DNA of 64,000 nucleotides from the NCBI RefSeq assembly GCF_000613245.1, contig NZ_HG964938.1, positions 932,198 to 996,197 on the forward strand, read 5' to 3'. The DNA comes from Mycobacterium asiaticum DSM 44297 (GTDB taxonomy: Bacteria > Actinomycetota > Actinomycetes > Mycobacteriales > Mycobacteriaceae). Every line of letters begins with the position of its first letter. The stretch's first letter is position 1. A program made the translations under genes and the position numbers. The notes beneath the pieces are model-generated. The model ran no database searches. It worked only from the letters and a program-made list of their open reading frames with translations, and had not been told where the DNA came from. Below, piece after piece: positions 1 to 11,762 of the stretch.

Positions 1-330
1 CTGGGTCGGGGCATTGATCAGATCAAGCACCGGTTGCAGCGGCCCGGCGTTGGCCGCCTCGGCGGCCGCATACGACGCGGCACCGCCGGTCAGCAGCTGC
101 ACGAACCGTTGGTGGAACGCCGCCGCCTGGGCGCTGAGCTCTTGATAGTCGCGCGCATGTCTGGCGAACAGCGCTGCCACCGCGGCCGAGATCTCGTCGG
201 CTCCGGCGGCAGGTAGTGCCGAGGTGGGTTGGGCCGCGACAAGGTTGGCCGAGGTCAGCGACGACCCCATGCGGGACAGATGCGTAGCGGCGGCGACCAT
301 CAGCTCGGGGACCGCGATCAACTCCGACAC
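1..330 (-). CDS. PE family protein, N-terminal domain (partial, runs off the window start)
   Basis: Reading the minus strand from a GTG at 330 gives 110 residues with no stop, beginning [19 protein letters not shown] and ending inside the window edge. This is a typical PE domain: the helical hairpin of about 100 residues, the Pro-Glu pair near residue 9, and a YxxxE secretion signal (YAAAE) close to its end, as expected for type VII (ESX) export. The residues after the domain ([14 protein letters not shown]) match the usual linker into a longer C-terminal region, so this is probably a PE-PGRS or long PE protein rather than a PE-only one. The C-terminal part lies outside the window. It is only 56 bp downstream of the 387-2171 gene on the same strand. 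I see no good ribosome binding site, so the exact start is less sure than the family. Confidence 0.8.
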   Translation of the reverse strand, partial: MSELIAVPELMVAAATHLSRMGSSLTSANLVAAQPTSALPAAGADEISAAVAALFARHARDYQELSAQAAAFHQRFVQLLTGGAASYAAAEAANAGPLQPVLDLINAPTQ

Positions 331-386
331 ACCCAGGTATCGAGATCTACGTGCAGAACGTTTCAGCCGGCGGTGCGCGGGTCGTT

Positions 387-3096
<2,710 letters not shown>

Positions 3097-3125
3097 GGCG
3101 TCTGCTCACGCAAACCTGACGCAGC

Positions 3126-3467
3126 CTAACGCGGCTCCGGTACCTGCGCACTCTCCAACGCGATGGCCCGCGCCAGCCGCGCATAGCGCAGCTCTAGGTC
3201 CTTGAACCGCATATAGGTGCTCAAGGTCGTGAAGCTGAACGCCATGATCAGGGCGTACAGCATCAAATCCGTGCCGCGGTTGACGCCGAACCAGTGCGCC
3301 ACCACCGTGGTGTCGTCCGGTCGCAGCACCGCGTAGATGCCCAGCAGCACGAACAGCACGTAACCGACCTTGACCCACGCGCGCGCCCGCGCGCTGCGGC
3401 GTGATCGCAGCAAGAAGATCAGCAACGCGATGATCGAGCCGATCAGCAGCACCTTGATCCAGTTCAT
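3126..3467 (-). CDS. Small membrane protein, DUF2304 family, Rv3632-like
   Basis: 113 residues with an N-terminal membrane segment (VLLIGSIIALLIFLL), a basic RSRRSARARAW linker, a second membrane segment and a third, and then a charged C-terminal helix. The pattern is that of the DUF2304 family and matches Rv3632 in place and size. In M. tuberculosis Rv3632 is reported to stimulate the adjacent polyprenyl-phosphate glycosyltransferase Rv3631 (PpgS), presumably by anchoring it to the membrane. The same pairing holds here: it follows the glycosyltransferase gene with a 13-bp gap, on the same strand. The role is therefore inferred from context and the published pair, not from catalytic residues. 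Confidence 0.85.
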   Translation of the reverse strand: MNWIKVLLIGSIIALLIFLLRSRRSARARAWVKVGYVLFVLLGIYAVLRPDDTTVVAHWFGVNRGTDLMLYALIMAFSFTTLSTYMRFKDLELRYARLARAIALESAQVPEPR

Positions 3468-3480
3468 CTTTCCGTCCTTG

Positions 3481-4176
3481 TCAACGCCGAATCCTCCCGC
3501 GCAGGAACCCGTCGAAAATGATGTTGACGCCGTTCAGGAGCGGCTGACCCTTCGATTTGGAGTACTCGGTGTAGAGCACCTCTACCGGTTCTTCGGCTAC
3601 CCGCCAATGGTTTTCGGCGATCATCATGACGATCTCGGTGGCGTGGCTCATGCCGCTCATGGTGATGTTCAGCCCGTCGGCGACGGTCTTGTTGAACACC
3701 CGCAGACCGTTGTTGGTGTCGGTCAGGCCCAGCCGCCGGCCGCGCCGGCTCAGGCGCGCGGCGGTCTGCAGCACCACCCGCTTGAGAAACGGGGGCCGGC
3801 TGCCGACCGGCCGGCCGAATCGAGTGCCGATAACGATGTCGACGTCTCCGACCAGAAGCCGGTCCACCATTGCGGACAGGTCCTTCACCCGATGTTGGCC
3901 GTCGGCGTCGAAGGTGGCGAAGACCTTGGCGCCGGGCTGGTTGCGGGCGTATTCGATCCCGGTTTGGATGGCCGCGCCCTGGCCCAGGTTGATCGGATGG
4001 CGCACCAGGTGGGCTCCGGCCAACCGGGCGATCTCGCCGCTGCCGTCGGAGCTGCCGTCGTCCACGCAGACGACGTTGTCGAATACCGAACGCAGCTCGG
4101 AGATCACCTCGCCGATGACGGGGCCTTCGTTGAAGTTGGGGACGACGATCCAGACGTCGCGTGTATCAGAACCCAT
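3481..4176 (-). CDS. ppgS: Family 2 glycosyltransferase, polyprenyl-phospho-N-acetylgalactosamine synthase type
   Basis: 231 residues from ATG 4176 (MGSDTRDVWIVVPNFNEG). It has the GT-A fold features of family GT2: VPNFNEG at the N-terminus, VDDGSSDGS, and the nucleotide-sugar-binding FDADGQH. Later motifs (IVIGTRF, LTDTNNGLRVF) resemble dolichyl-phosphate sugar synthases. The orthologue Rv3631 transfers GalNAc from UDP-GalNAc to decaprenyl phosphate, the donor for the galactosamine substituent of arabinogalactan. The enzyme is cytosolic-face and peripheral, so the DUF2304 partner immediately downstream probably recruits it. A much longer open frame continues upstream to 5130, but it runs through the flippase-like gene in another frame and is not real coding sequence. 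A 35-bp gap separates it from the upstream gene of the same operon. Confidence 0.85.
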   Translation of the reverse strand: MGSDTRDVWIVVPNFNEGPVIGEVISELRSVFDNVVCVDDGSSDGSGEIARLAGAHLVRHPINLGQGAAIQTGIEYARNQPGAKVFATFDADGQHRVKDLSAMVDRLLVGDVDIVIGTRFGRPVGSRPPFLKRVVLQTAARLSRRGRRLGLTDTNNGLRVFNKTVADGLNITMSGMSHATEIVMMIAENHWRVAEEPVEVLYTEYSKSKGQPLLNGVNIIFDGFLRGRIRR

Positions 4177-4211
4177 TGCAAGCCACAAAGTACACGTCGG
4201 ACCAGGTCTGA

Positions 4212-5483
4212 TCAGCCGTCGACGCGTCCGCCACGCCCCAGGGCGAGGAGATGGACGGCGATTCCCACCAGCGGACCGCAGAACAGGGCCACCACGGTGC
4301 GGGTCTGAAGCGCGAGCGGCAGCATGAGCAACAACCCGGCGGCGACGGTGGCGGCAACCCACCCGAGCGAGTACGCGCGGTGCAGCGCGGCCGCGACGGC
4401 GGCCGAACCGGTGAGCGTGAGCAGGGCGATGGCCACCGCGGCGGCCGTCAGCCAGGCCAACAGCGCGCTGCTGGCCTGATAGTCCGACCCGAACGCGGAC
4501 CGCAGCAGCCAGGGCCCCACCAAGCCGGCCAGCAGCACACCCAGCCCGCCGATCCCCGCGACCAGCAGCGCGGGAGCCACCAGCGCACGCAACCGGTGGC
4601 TGCGTTCGTCGACGAAGTGGGCGATCAGATTGCCCTGCATCGCAAAAAGCGGCACCAGCAGCGGCGCCCGGGTCAGCGTCACGGCCAGGATGATCACGCC
4701 GCCCGCGGCACCCAGGTCGGTTGAGGTCAGCTTCAGCAACACCGGGAAACCCATGACCAGAATCGCGCTGGCACCCGACGCCGTGATGGAGTGGGCGGCG
4801 CCGCGCAGGAACGTCGAGGTGTTCCCCGGGGTCTGCACGCGCGCCGCCGCGCGCGCCTTCGGCGAGGCGACGAGCATGATCAGCCACGCCACCGATCCGG
4901 CGACGGTGGCCCATAGGTACCCGACCAACCCCCAGCCGACCACGAACGTGACCGCGGCGACCGTCACCCGCATCACCGCATCGGTCACCATCAGCGCCCC
5001 GTACTGCCCCCACCGATCGAGACCGGCCAGCATGCCAAGCAGGGTCGAATGCAGGCAGATGCCGGCCAATCCGACGCTGAGGAGCACGATCGACACCCCG
5101 CGCGCCTCGACGAACACACGCCCGCCCCACAGCGGCGAACTGCCGGCGATCAAGGCGGCCGAGATCAGGCCGACCATCCCGGCAACACGCAGCGGACGGA
5201 TCCGGGATTCACCGGGGGCGTCCAGGTACTGCATAGCTCGGACTTCCCGGGTGGTTTCCTGCAGCAAGCCGTTGGCGGCCCCGCCGACCAGGCCGAACGC
5301 ACCCCAGAACACCCCGAAAATGGAGAACCCGCTCGGGGAGAGGTTCCGAGCGGCCAGATAGACCACCGCGTAGCCACACAGCGCGGTCAGCGCCGTTGCG
5401 ATACCGACCCGGACGACGCTGCTGCGCGCGATCGGGCCGACCGAGGCGCCCGCGGCTGCCGGTGTGGCCGCGCCGTCCGTCAC
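4212..5483 (-). CDS. Multi-pass membrane protein, polysaccharide flippase-like, Rv3630-like
   Basis: About 423 residues from GTG 5483 (VTDGAATPAAAG), with 12 or so hydrophobic helices evenly spread and short loops, the layout of MOP-superfamily flippases (Wzx/MurJ-like). M. tuberculosis Rv3630 is about 431 residues and is annotated only as an integral membrane protein. The run of ppa, this gene, the PpgS-type transferase and its DUF2304 partner in one direction suggests it could move a lipid-linked sugar such as polyprenyl-phosphate-GalNAc across the membrane. That is an inference from context. The start lies 17 bp after the ppa stop. Longer upstream readings overlap ppa and are unlikely. In M. 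tuberculosis Rv3629c lies between these two genes and is absent here. Confidence 0.75.
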   Translation of the reverse strand: MTDGAATPAAAGASVGPIARSSVVRVGIATALTALCGYAVVYLAARNLSPSGFSIFGVFWGAFGLVGGAANGLLQETTREVRAMQYLDAPGESRIRPLRVAGMVGLISAALIAGSSPLWGGRVFVEARGVSIVLLSVGLAGICLHSTLLGMLAGLDRWGQYGALMVTDAVMRVTVAAVTFVVGWGLVGYLWATVAGSVAWLIMLVASPKARAAARVQTPGNTSTFLRGAAHSITASGASAILVMGFPVLLKLTSTDLGAAGGVIILAVTLTRAPLLVPLFAMQGNLIAHFVDERSHRLRALVAPALLVAGIGGLGVLLAGLVGPWLLRSAFGSDYQASSALLAWLTAAAVAIALLTLTGSAAVAAALHRAYSLGWVAATVAAGLLLMLPLALQTRTVVALFCGPLVGIAVHLLALGRGGRVDG

Positions 5484-5500
5484 CGTGGCGACACTACGGT

Positions 5501-5989
5501 TCAGTGCCCTTCGGTCTTGAACCGCTCCACCGAACGCTGCACTTCGGCCTCGGCTTCCGCACGGCCGACCCAGTCGGCGGCCTTCACGTACTTGCCCGGT
5601 TCGAGGTCCTTGTAGTGCACAAAGAAGTGCTTGATGGCTTCCAGTTCGTACCCCGGCACGTCGCCGATGTCCTGGATGTGGTCCCACCGATTGTCACCGG
5701 CCGGAACGCACAGCACCTTGTCGTCGCCGCCGGCCTCGTCGACCATCCGGAACATGCCGACCGGCCGCACCTCGACCAGCACGCCGGGGAACAACGGCTG
5801 CGGCAGCAGCACCAGCGCGTCCAGCGGGTCACCGTCTTCTCCGAGGGTGTCCTCGATGAATCCGTAGTCGGTGGGGTAGGCCATCGGCGTGTAGAGGTAG
5901 CGGTCCAGGCGTACCCGGCCGGTCTCGTGGTCGACCTCGTACTTGTTGCGCTGGCCCTTTGGAATTTCGATGGTCACGTCGAATTGCAC
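5501..5989 (-). CDS. ppa: Inorganic pyrophosphatase, family I
   Basis: 162 residues, the same length as M. tuberculosis Ppa (Rv3628). It hydrolyses pyrophosphate to two phosphates in the cytosol and so pulls nucleotide-sugar, nucleic-acid and aminoacyl-tRNA synthesis forward. The family I signature is clear: KYEVDHETG near the N-terminus, the [24 protein letters not shown] block carrying the Asp residues that bind the catalytic Mg ions, and [11 protein letters not shown] toward the end. The start is ATG 5989 ([10 protein letters not shown]), with the dacB-like gene diverging from 6079. Very high confidence. Confidence 0.97.
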   Translation of the reverse strand: MQFDVTIEIPKGQRNKYEVDHETGRVRLDRYLYTPMAYPTDYGFIEDTLGEDGDPLDALVLLPQPLFPGVLVEVRPVGMFRMVDEAGGDDKVLCVPAGDNRWDHIQDIGDVPGYELEAIKHFFVHYKDLEPGKYVKAADWVGRAEAEAEVQRSVERFKTEGH

Positions 5990-6078
5990 GGCTACACCCT
6001 AATCCAGCGGGTGCCGCGGGGATGCTTTGCGGCCGGTTCGGCAGAATGGGACGCGACGACAGGAGTTCGACGATCTCT

Positions 6079-7466
6079 ATGGGCCCCAAAAGCTGGCGCA
6101 AGTCCACCCACGTGCTGATCGGGTTGGTGGTGCTTGTGTTCGTCGCTGCGGTGGTGGCGGCGGCGGTGCTGTTCACCACGGGCGGTCACGGCACCAGCGG
6201 CGCGCGGTCACCGGTGCCGCCGCCGCGGCCTCCTACGGTCAAGGCGGCGGTCTCACCGGTCGCCGACAACGCCGACACACCCAGCGCAGGTGGCGTGGCC
6301 GCGGCACTGGCCGCCGCCGCCGCCGATCCCAACCTGGGCAGGCTGGGCGGGCGGGTCACCGATGCCCTGACCGGCAAAGAACTGTGGCGCCAGCTCGATG
6401 ACCAGCCGATGATCCCGGCGTCGACCAACAAGGTCCTCACCGCCGCAGCGGCCCTGCTCACCTTGGACCGGCAGGCCAGGATCAGCACCCGGGTGGTCGC
6501 GTCCGCGCAGAACGCGCAGGGCCCCGTCGTGCTGGTGGGCGCTGGCGACCCGACGTTGTCGGCGGCGCCCCCGGAGTGGAGACCTGGTATCACGGGGCGG
6601 CGCGCATCAGCGATCTGGTCGAACAGGTGCACCGCAGCGGCGTGACGCCGACGGCTGTGCAGGTGGACATCTCCGCGTTCAGCGGTCCGACCCTGGCGCC
6701 GGGCTGGGACCCCGCAGACGTCGACAACGGAGACGTCGCGCCGATCGAGGCGGCGATGATCGACGCGGGCCGCATTCAACCCACCACCGTCAACTCGCGA
6801 CGGTCCCGGACCCCGGCGCTGGACGCCGGACGGGAGTTGGCCATCGGGCTGGGCCTGGATCCGGGCGCGGTGACGATCGGTTCGGCCCCCTCCGGCGCCC
6901 GGCAGCTGGCCGTCGTGCAGTCGCCGCCGCTGATTCAACGGCTGTCCCAGATGATGAACGCCTCCGACAACGTGATGGCCGAGTGCATCGGCCGCGAGGT
7001 GGCGGCCGCGATCAACCGGCCGCGCAGTTTCACGGGTGCGGTTGACGCCGTCACCAGCCGGCTCAGCACCGCGCACGTCGACACCAGCGGGACCGCGCTG
7101 GTGGATTCCAGCGGGCTGTCGGTGAACAACCGGCTGACCGCCCGCACACTGGACGGCACGGTGCAGGCCGCCGCGGGACCAGACCAGTCGTCGCTGCGCG
7201 CCCTGCTGGATCTGCTGCCCATCGCCGGTGGCAGCGGCACGCTCGGGGAACGTTTCCTGGACCGGTCCACCGATCAGGGCCCGGCGGGCTGGTTGCGCGC
7301 CAAGACCGGATCGCTCACCGCGGTGAACTCCCTGGTCGGGCTGCTCACGGATGCCAGCGGCCGGGTGCTGACGTTCGCTTTCGTGTCCAACGACGCCGGC
7401 CCGAACGGCCGCAACGCACTCGACGCGCTGGCCACCAGATTGTGGTTCTGCGGGTGTGCGACGTGA
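6079..7466 (+). pseudogene. dacB: D-alanyl-D-alanine carboxypeptidase (PBP4/DacB type), interrupted by a one-base frameshift
   Basis: The gene matches Rv3627c (about 461 residues), a penicillin-binding-protein-4-like peptidase with one N-terminal membrane anchor (THVLIGLVVLVFVAAVVAAAVLF). The first part reads in frame from ATG 6079 and holds the catalytic serine motif SxxK (ASTNKVL). That frame goes wrong after GDPTLSAAPP and stops at 6645. The remainder (TWYHGAARISDLVEQ onward) reads one frame away to 7466 and holds the other two catalytic motifs, SDN (MNASDNV) and KTG (RAKTGSL). The break falls at a run of five C at 6568-6572. One more C would restore AAPPGVETWYHG, as in the relatives. The gene is therefore either inactive or the run was miscalled. 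Apart from this the length and all motifs are intact, which favours a recent event or a sequence error. Confidence 0.85.
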
Positions 7467-8548
7467 CCCAAGCCTCGTCTTCGTCCTCGGGGTCCTCCGG
7501 ACTCACCATGGGCAACGCCGTGGACTGGGGGTTTGCGGCCACCGTGGGCGAGAAGCTGGCCCGAGGCGGACCGGTGACCTCCGACTACACCCGCCGCCAG
7601 GTGATGGCGCAGTTGATGACGGCGGCCGAACAGGCCGAGCCACCGGTTCGCGACGTCACCGGCCTGATCACCGAGGGCCCGGTGCCGCCGGCCCGGGTCG
7701 TCGACCGCCCCGAATGGATCCGGGCCGCCGCGCAATCGATGCGCGCCATGACCAACGGCAGTGAAAAGCCGCGCGGCTTCATCACCGGGCGGCTCACCGG
7801 GGCCCAGACCGGTGCGGTGCTGGCGTTCGTGTCCTCCGGCATCCTCGGGCAGTACGACCCGTTCAATTCGCTCAACGGCCACCACGATCAGCGCACCGGA
7901 ACGCTGCTGCTGGTGTATCCCAACGTCATCGCCGTCGAGCGCCAGCTGAAGGTCGACCCGTCTGACTTCCGGTTGTGGGTGTGTCTGCACGAGGTCACCC
8001 ACCGAGTGCAGTTCACCGCCAATCCATGGATTGCGGATTACATGTCGAGCTCACTGGGCCTGTTGACCCAGGAGCCCGCCGACGACATCCGCGAGGTGGC
8101 CGGCCGGCTCGCCGAATACGTGCGGTCGCGCGGCAACGATTCGGACGACACCAACGCCACCGGGATCCTTGGCTTGATGCGCGCGGTGCAATCCGAGCCA
8201 CAACGCAAAGCCCTCGACCAGCTCCTGGTGCTGGGCACGCTGCTCGAAGGCCATGCCGAACACGTGATGGACGCCGTGGGACCGATGGTGGTTCCCTCGG
8301 TTGCCACCATCCGGCGCAGGTTCGACGAACGCCGTCAGCGCAAGCAACCGCCGCTGGCGCGACTGGTGCGTGCGCTGCTGGGCGTCGAGGCGAAGCTCAG
8401 TCAGTACACCCGCGGCAAGGTGTTCGTCGACCAGGTGGTGGAGCGGGTCGGCATGAAGCGGTTCAACACCGTCTGGACGAGCCCCGAAACGTTGCCGTTG
8501 CCCGCCGAGATCGACCAGCCCCAACGATGGATCGACAGGGTGCTGTAG
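7463..8548 (+). CDS. DUF2342 family zincin-like protein, Rv3626c-like
   Basis: About 361 residues from GTG 7463, which overlaps the preceding stop as GTGA and suggests translational coupling. A later ATG at 7508 (MGNAVDWGF) is an alternative start. The family, sometimes labelled F420-biosynthesis-associated, is found across actinobacteria and has a zinc-metalloprotease-like active site: here CLHEVTHRVQF supplies an HExxH, and a downstream Glu-rich segment (LEGHAEHVMDAVG) offers a third ligand. The substrate is unknown. It lies between the carboxypeptidase and tilS, and its 3' end overlaps tilS by 22 bp, so the genes are probably cotranscribed. The orthologue in M. tuberculosis, Rv3626c, is about 350 residues. 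Confidence 0.85.
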   Translation: MTQASSSSSGSSGLTMGNAVDWGFAATVGEKLARGGPVTSDYTRRQVMAQLMTAAEQAEPPVRDVTGLITEGPVPPARVVDRPEWIRAAAQSMRAMTNGSEKPRGFITGRLTGAQTGAVLAFVSSGILGQYDPFNSLNGHHDQRTGTLLLVYPNVIAVERQLKVDPSDFRLWVCLHEVTHRVQFTANPWIADYMSSSLGLLTQEPADDIREVAGRLAEYVRSRGNDSDDTNATGILGLMRAVQSEPQRKALDQLLVLGTLLEGHAEHVMDAVGPMVVPSVATIRRRFDERRQRKQPPLARLVRALLGVEAKLSQYTRGKVFVDQVVERVGMKRFNTVWTSPETLPLPAEIDQPQRWIDRVL

Positions 8549-9489
8549 CCCAACTGCGCAGGGCTGTAGCAGAATTCGCGCAGAAGCAGCTGGCCGATAC
8601 GGACGCGCGGTGGTGCGTGGGATTGTCCGGCGGCCCGGACTCGTTGGCGCTCACCGCGGTTGCCGCACAGCTGCGGCCCACAACCGCGCTGATCGTGGAC
8701 CACGGGTTGCAGCCCGCCTCGGCTGAGATCGCGGAAACCGCACGCGCGCAAGCGATTTCATTGGGATGTGAGCAGGCGCGGGTGCTACGCGTCGAAGTCG
8801 GCGGTGACGGCGGCCCGGAGGCCGCGGCCCGTAGTGCGCGTTACGCCGCACTGGACCACCATCGCGACGGCCCCGTGCTGTTGGCCCACACTCTCGACGA
8901 TCAGGCCGAAACGGTGCTGCTAGGTCTGGGCCGAGGCTCGGGAGCCCGGTCGATCGCCGGCATGCGGCCCTACGATCCGCCCTGGGCTCGCCCGTTGCTC
9001 GGGGTGCGCCGGCGGCTGACTCAGGCCGCCTGCGCCGAGCTCGGGCTCGACCCGTGGTGGGATCCGCACAACCGAGACCCCCGCTTCACCCGGGCCCGGC
9101 TGCGCAACGAAGTGCTACCGCTGCTGGAAGAGGTCCTTGGCGGCGGCGTGGCCGAAGCGCTGGCGCGCACCGCGACCGCCCTGCGGGAAGACACCGATCT
9201 GATCGACGCGGTCGCCGCCGCCGCGCTGCCAGAGGTCACCACCGGAGACGGACTCGACACGGCCGCCCTGTCTGAGTTGTCGGCACCGGTGCGACGGCGG
9301 GTGATCCGAGCGTGGCTGCTGGGCGGTGGCGCGATCAACCTGACCGACAAGCAGATCCGCGGGGTGGACATGCTGGTAACCGGGTGGCGGGGTCAGGGTG
9401 GGGTGGCAGTGGGTTCCACACTGCGCGGCCGACGCCTGGTGGCGGGTCGCCGGGATGGCCTACTTACGTTGCGCCAGGAGGCAATTTGA
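8527..9489 (+). CDS. tilS: tRNA(Ile)-lysidine synthase
   Basis: 320 residues from ATG 8527 (MDRQGAVAQLRRAVAEF), close to the 323 of M. tuberculosis MesJ/TilS. It converts the wobble cytidine of the tRNA-Ile CAU anticodon to lysidine so the tRNA reads AUA. The N-terminal PP-loop (SGGPDSLAL) binds ATP, and the HTLDDQAETVLLGLGRGSG and NRDPRFTRARLRNEVLP segments are typical of the family. It lacks the long C-terminal domain of the E. coli enzyme, as do other actinobacterial forms. The start overlaps the end of the DUF2342 gene by 22 bp, and hpt follows after 38 bp. The tilS-hpt pair is widely conserved. Confidence 0.93.
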   Translation: MDRQGAVAQLRRAVAEFAQKQLADTDARWCVGLSGGPDSLALTAVAAQLRPTTALIVDHGLQPASAEIAETARAQAISLGCEQARVLRVEVGGDGGPEAAARSARYAALDHHRDGPVLLAHTLDDQAETVLLGLGRGSGARSIAGMRPYDPPWARPLLGVRRRLTQAACAELGLDPWWDPHNRDPRFTRARLRNEVLPLLEEVLGGGVAEALARTATALREDTDLIDAVAAAALPEVTTGDGLDTAALSELSAPVRRRVIRAWLLGGGAINLTDKQIRGVDMLVTGWRGQGGVAVGSTLRGRRLVAGRRDGLLTLRQEAI

Positions 9490-9527
9490 CGCCTGCGTTG
9501 GTTCCTCACAGGTAGGCATGGCACGCT

Positions 9528-10103
9528 GTGCACGTGACGGCCGAGCTGTACCCGGGGGACATCAAGTCGGTGCTGCTCACCCAGGAGCAGATTCAGGCTC
9601 GCATCGCCGAGCTCGCTGGACAGATCGGCGAGGACTACCGCGACCTGGCGGCAACGACCGGCCAGGATCTGCTGTTGATCACCGTCCTCAAAGGTGCGGT
9701 GCTGTTCGTCACGGACCTGGCCCGCGCCATTCCGCTACCCACTCAGTTCGAGTTCATGGCGGTGAGCTCCTACGGTTCCTCGACGTCCTCATCGGGCGTG
9801 GTGCGGATTCTCAAGGACCTCGACCGCGACATCCACGACCGCGATGTGCTGATCGTCGAAGACGTGGTCGACTCCGGCCTGACGCTGTCCTGGCTGTTGC
9901 GCAACCTCAGCAGCCGGCATCCACGCTCGCTGCGGGTATGCACCCTGCTGCGCAAGCCGGAAGCGGTGGGCGCCAACGTCGACATCACCTACGTGGGCTT
10001 CGACATCCCGAACGACTTCGTCGTCGGTTACGGCCTGGACTACGACGAGCGTTACCGCGACCTGTCTTACATCGGGACGTTGGATCCGCGGGTTTACCAG
10101 TAG
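9528..10103 (+). CDS. hpt: Hypoxanthine-guanine phosphoribosyltransferase
   Basis: 191 residues from GTG 9528; GTG 9534 is equally possible. The enzyme salvages hypoxanthine and guanine to IMP and GMP with PRPP. The PRPP-binding loop is seen as [14 protein letters not shown], the flexible loop as [15 protein letters not shown], and the purine-contact region as [23 protein letters not shown]. The M. tuberculosis protein has an extra N-terminal stretch that is not supported by a good start here. It ends 3 bp before convergent lpqG. In many bacteria ftsH follows directly, but here 6.7 kb of other genes intervene. Confidence 0.95.
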   Translation: MHVTAELYPGDIKSVLLTQEQIQARIAELAGQIGEDYRDLAATTGQDLLLITVLKGAVLFVTDLARAIPLPTQFEFMAVSSYGSSTSSSGVVRILKDLDRDIHDRDVLIVEDVVDSGLTLSWLLRNLSSRHPRSLRVCTLLRKPEAVGANVDITYVGFDIPNDFVVGYGLDYDERYRDLSYIGTLDPRVYQ

Positions 10104-10106
10104 TAG

Positions 10107-10835
10107 TCAGGTCAGTTCCCAGACGGCGGTCACCGAGAACTTAACCGTCTGCTGACCCGGCTCGAGCGGCGCCATTGAGGCGCGGGGTGCGGGCGGACCG
10201 GGAGTGGGCGGGGTGCCGGCGGCCTCGGAAATGGACAGCACCTTGCCCAACTTGAGTCCGGACAGTTGGGCGTACTGCTGGGCCCGCGTTTTGGCGTCTT
10301 CGAAGGCGCGGGCACGCGCGTCCTTGACCAATTGCGAATCGTCGGCGATCGAGTAGTCCACCGAGCGGATCCGGGTGGCGTTGCCGCCGGTGCTCACGAC
10401 GAGGTCCAGCAGCTTCGAGGCGGCGTCGGTGGGGTGAATTCTGACTTCGATCGTGTTGTCGGCCCGGTAGCCGGCGACCGCGCCGGTTTCGGTGGGCACC
10501 GCCGCGGTGTACTGCGGCTGCAACGCGACTTGTGTGGTCCGAATGTCCCGCCGGTCTAGGCCGGCGCCGACCAGCGCGTCGATCACCGCTTGTTGCCGAT
10601 CGTTCGTCTGGTTCATCGCCGCGGTCGCATCGGCGGCGATGAATTCGATACCGACGACGGCGGTCAGGGTGTCCGGGACGCCCTGGACTTGACCGGATCC
10701 GAGCACGGTCACCTGACGTGGATTGGCCGGGGGAGCGGTGGCAGGGGCTGGCGCGTCACAGGCCGACGCGGTGACCAGTGCCAGGCCGGCGGCCACCGCG
10801 ACGAAAAATTTGCGGGTGCGGTTTGCAATCGGCAT
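10107..10835 (-). CDS. lpqG: Lipoprotein with SIMPL (DUF541) domain, LpqG
   Basis: 242 residues from ATG 10835 (MPIANRTRKFFVAVAAGLAL). An N-terminal signal peptide ends at a lipobox-like TASAC with Cys26, so the protein is predicted to be lipid-anchored outside the membrane. The rest is a SIMPL/DUF541 domain (VTVLGSGQVQGVPDTLTAVVGIE through the conserved ARARAFEDAKTRAQQYAQLSGLKLGKVLSI region in its second half). The function is not established for mycobacterial LpqG; M. tuberculosis Rv3623 is 240 residues. The open frame reaches upstream to 10946, but those residues precede a clear signal peptide and were excluded. Confidence 0.9.
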   Translation of the reverse strand: MPIANRTRKFFVAVAAGLALVTASACDAPAPATAPPANPRQVTVLGSGQVQGVPDTLTAVVGIEFIAADATAAMNQTNDRQQAVIDALVGAGLDRRDIRTTQVALQPQYTAAVPTETGAVAGYRADNTIEVRIHPTDAASKLLDLVVSTGGNATRIRSVDYSIADDSQLVKDARARAFEDAKTRAQQYAQLSGLKLGKVLSISEAAGTPPTPGPPAPRASMAPLEPGQQTVKFSVTAVWELT

Positions 10836-11446
10836 GGCTCGGACCTTAGCCTCTATGGCCGGGCGATCGCGGTCGCGGCCGTTCACCGTTGTGTTATCGC
10901 GACGTTGACCCCGCGATATCTGGCGAGCAAAGGATTTTGAGCGCAATTGCTGCTTCGGCGGCCCACATCTGCGCGGACGTCGATCACATCAAGCAGCATT
11001 CTGGGCGGCGCGAGTGAAGCGTCGCGTGTGAAGTATACGCATGACCAGGAACGCAACGATGGAAGCCGCCAGCGCGTGTCCGAGCGACCGCGCACTCGTT
11101 CGACACAGCCCCAGTTTTGTTGCCTATCAGTGCATTTGAAAGTAACGCAGATCACAGCCAGGCCTTGGAGTGGGACGCATTGCATATTTCGGATTGATCG
11201 GAGCGATGAACATTGTCGACTCACATAAAACTCAAAACATATTTGTCTCCGATAAGACTCATAGAAAGAATTCAAAACACTCAGCAAATCCCCGGTAGCA
11301 AATGAACAATTGATAACTCGACAGTGAACAGGCTTGCTGAGGCCTGTGTTGCGCGCCCGTGGCTGCCTAACCTGACGGAGGATGCGCGTTGGTGACGACC
11401 AGTTGCTGGAAGTCACTGACGCAAGTGCTCTGAGGGAGGAACACAA
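10836..11446. other. Long AT-rich intergenic region upstream of the PE/PPE pair
   Basis: About 610 bp without a convincing gene. The stretch 11221-11280 has 18 G/C in 60 bases, and 11221-11340 has 45 in 120, far below the rest of the window. Such AT-rich tracts are the usual targets of Lsr2 and EspR in mycobacteria, and lsr2 is also in this window. It probably holds the promoters of the PE/PPE genes and of lpqG. A reverse-strand open frame of 187 codons (10883-11446) looks spurious: its composition is unlike a protein and it matches nothing I know. Confidence 0.6.
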
Positions 11447-11746
11447 ATGTCACTCGTGATCGCTCGGCCCGAAATCGTGGCGGGCGTCGCCGGGGAACTG
11501 CAGTCCATCAACGCAATGGCGCGGGCAGGGGACGAACTCGCGGCAGCGCCGACAACCGGGGTGGTTCCCGCAGCCGCCGACGTGGTGTCGCAGCTGACCG
11601 CGGCGCAGTTCGCGGCGCACGCACGCCTGTATCAGGCGATCAGCGTCCAGGCGGCGGCTGTGCAGGAGCAGCTCGCAACCACGCTCGCCGTCACCGCGGG
11701 CTCTTACGCGGACACCGAGGCCGCCAACGCCGCCAGCATCGCCTAG
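11447..11746 (+). CDS. PE family protein (PE32-like)
   Basis: 99 residues from ATG, preceded by a strong ribosome binding site (GGGAGGA) about 7 bases upstream. It is a PE-only protein: SLVIARPEIVAGVAGELQS at the N-terminus and a YxxxE secretion signal (YADTE) near the C-terminus. PE proteins pair with PPE proteins in a four-helix bundle and leave through an ESX system. The PPE gene follows after 16 bp. Position next to hpt/lpqG points to the PE32/PPE65 pair of M. tuberculosis, but the two Esx genes that follow there are missing. Confidence 0.92.
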   Translation: MSLVIARPEIVAGVAGELQSINAMARAGDELAAAPTTGVVPAAADVVSQLTAAQFAAHARLYQAISVQAAAVQEQLATTLAVTAGSYADTEAANAASIA

Positions 11747-11762
11747 GTGGGGTGGAGTAACA

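Noticed and set aside
4177-5130. N-terminal extension of the PpgS-type gene in its open frame
   Set aside because: It crosses the flippase-like gene in another frame and is Arg/Gly-rich. The glycosyltransferase starts properly at 4176.
10883-11446. 187-codon open frame on the minus strand upstream of the PE gene
   Set aside because: Composition is rich in Arg, Ser and Cys without any domain pattern, it covers the AT-rich leader, and it has no good ribosome binding site. More likely promoter DNA.
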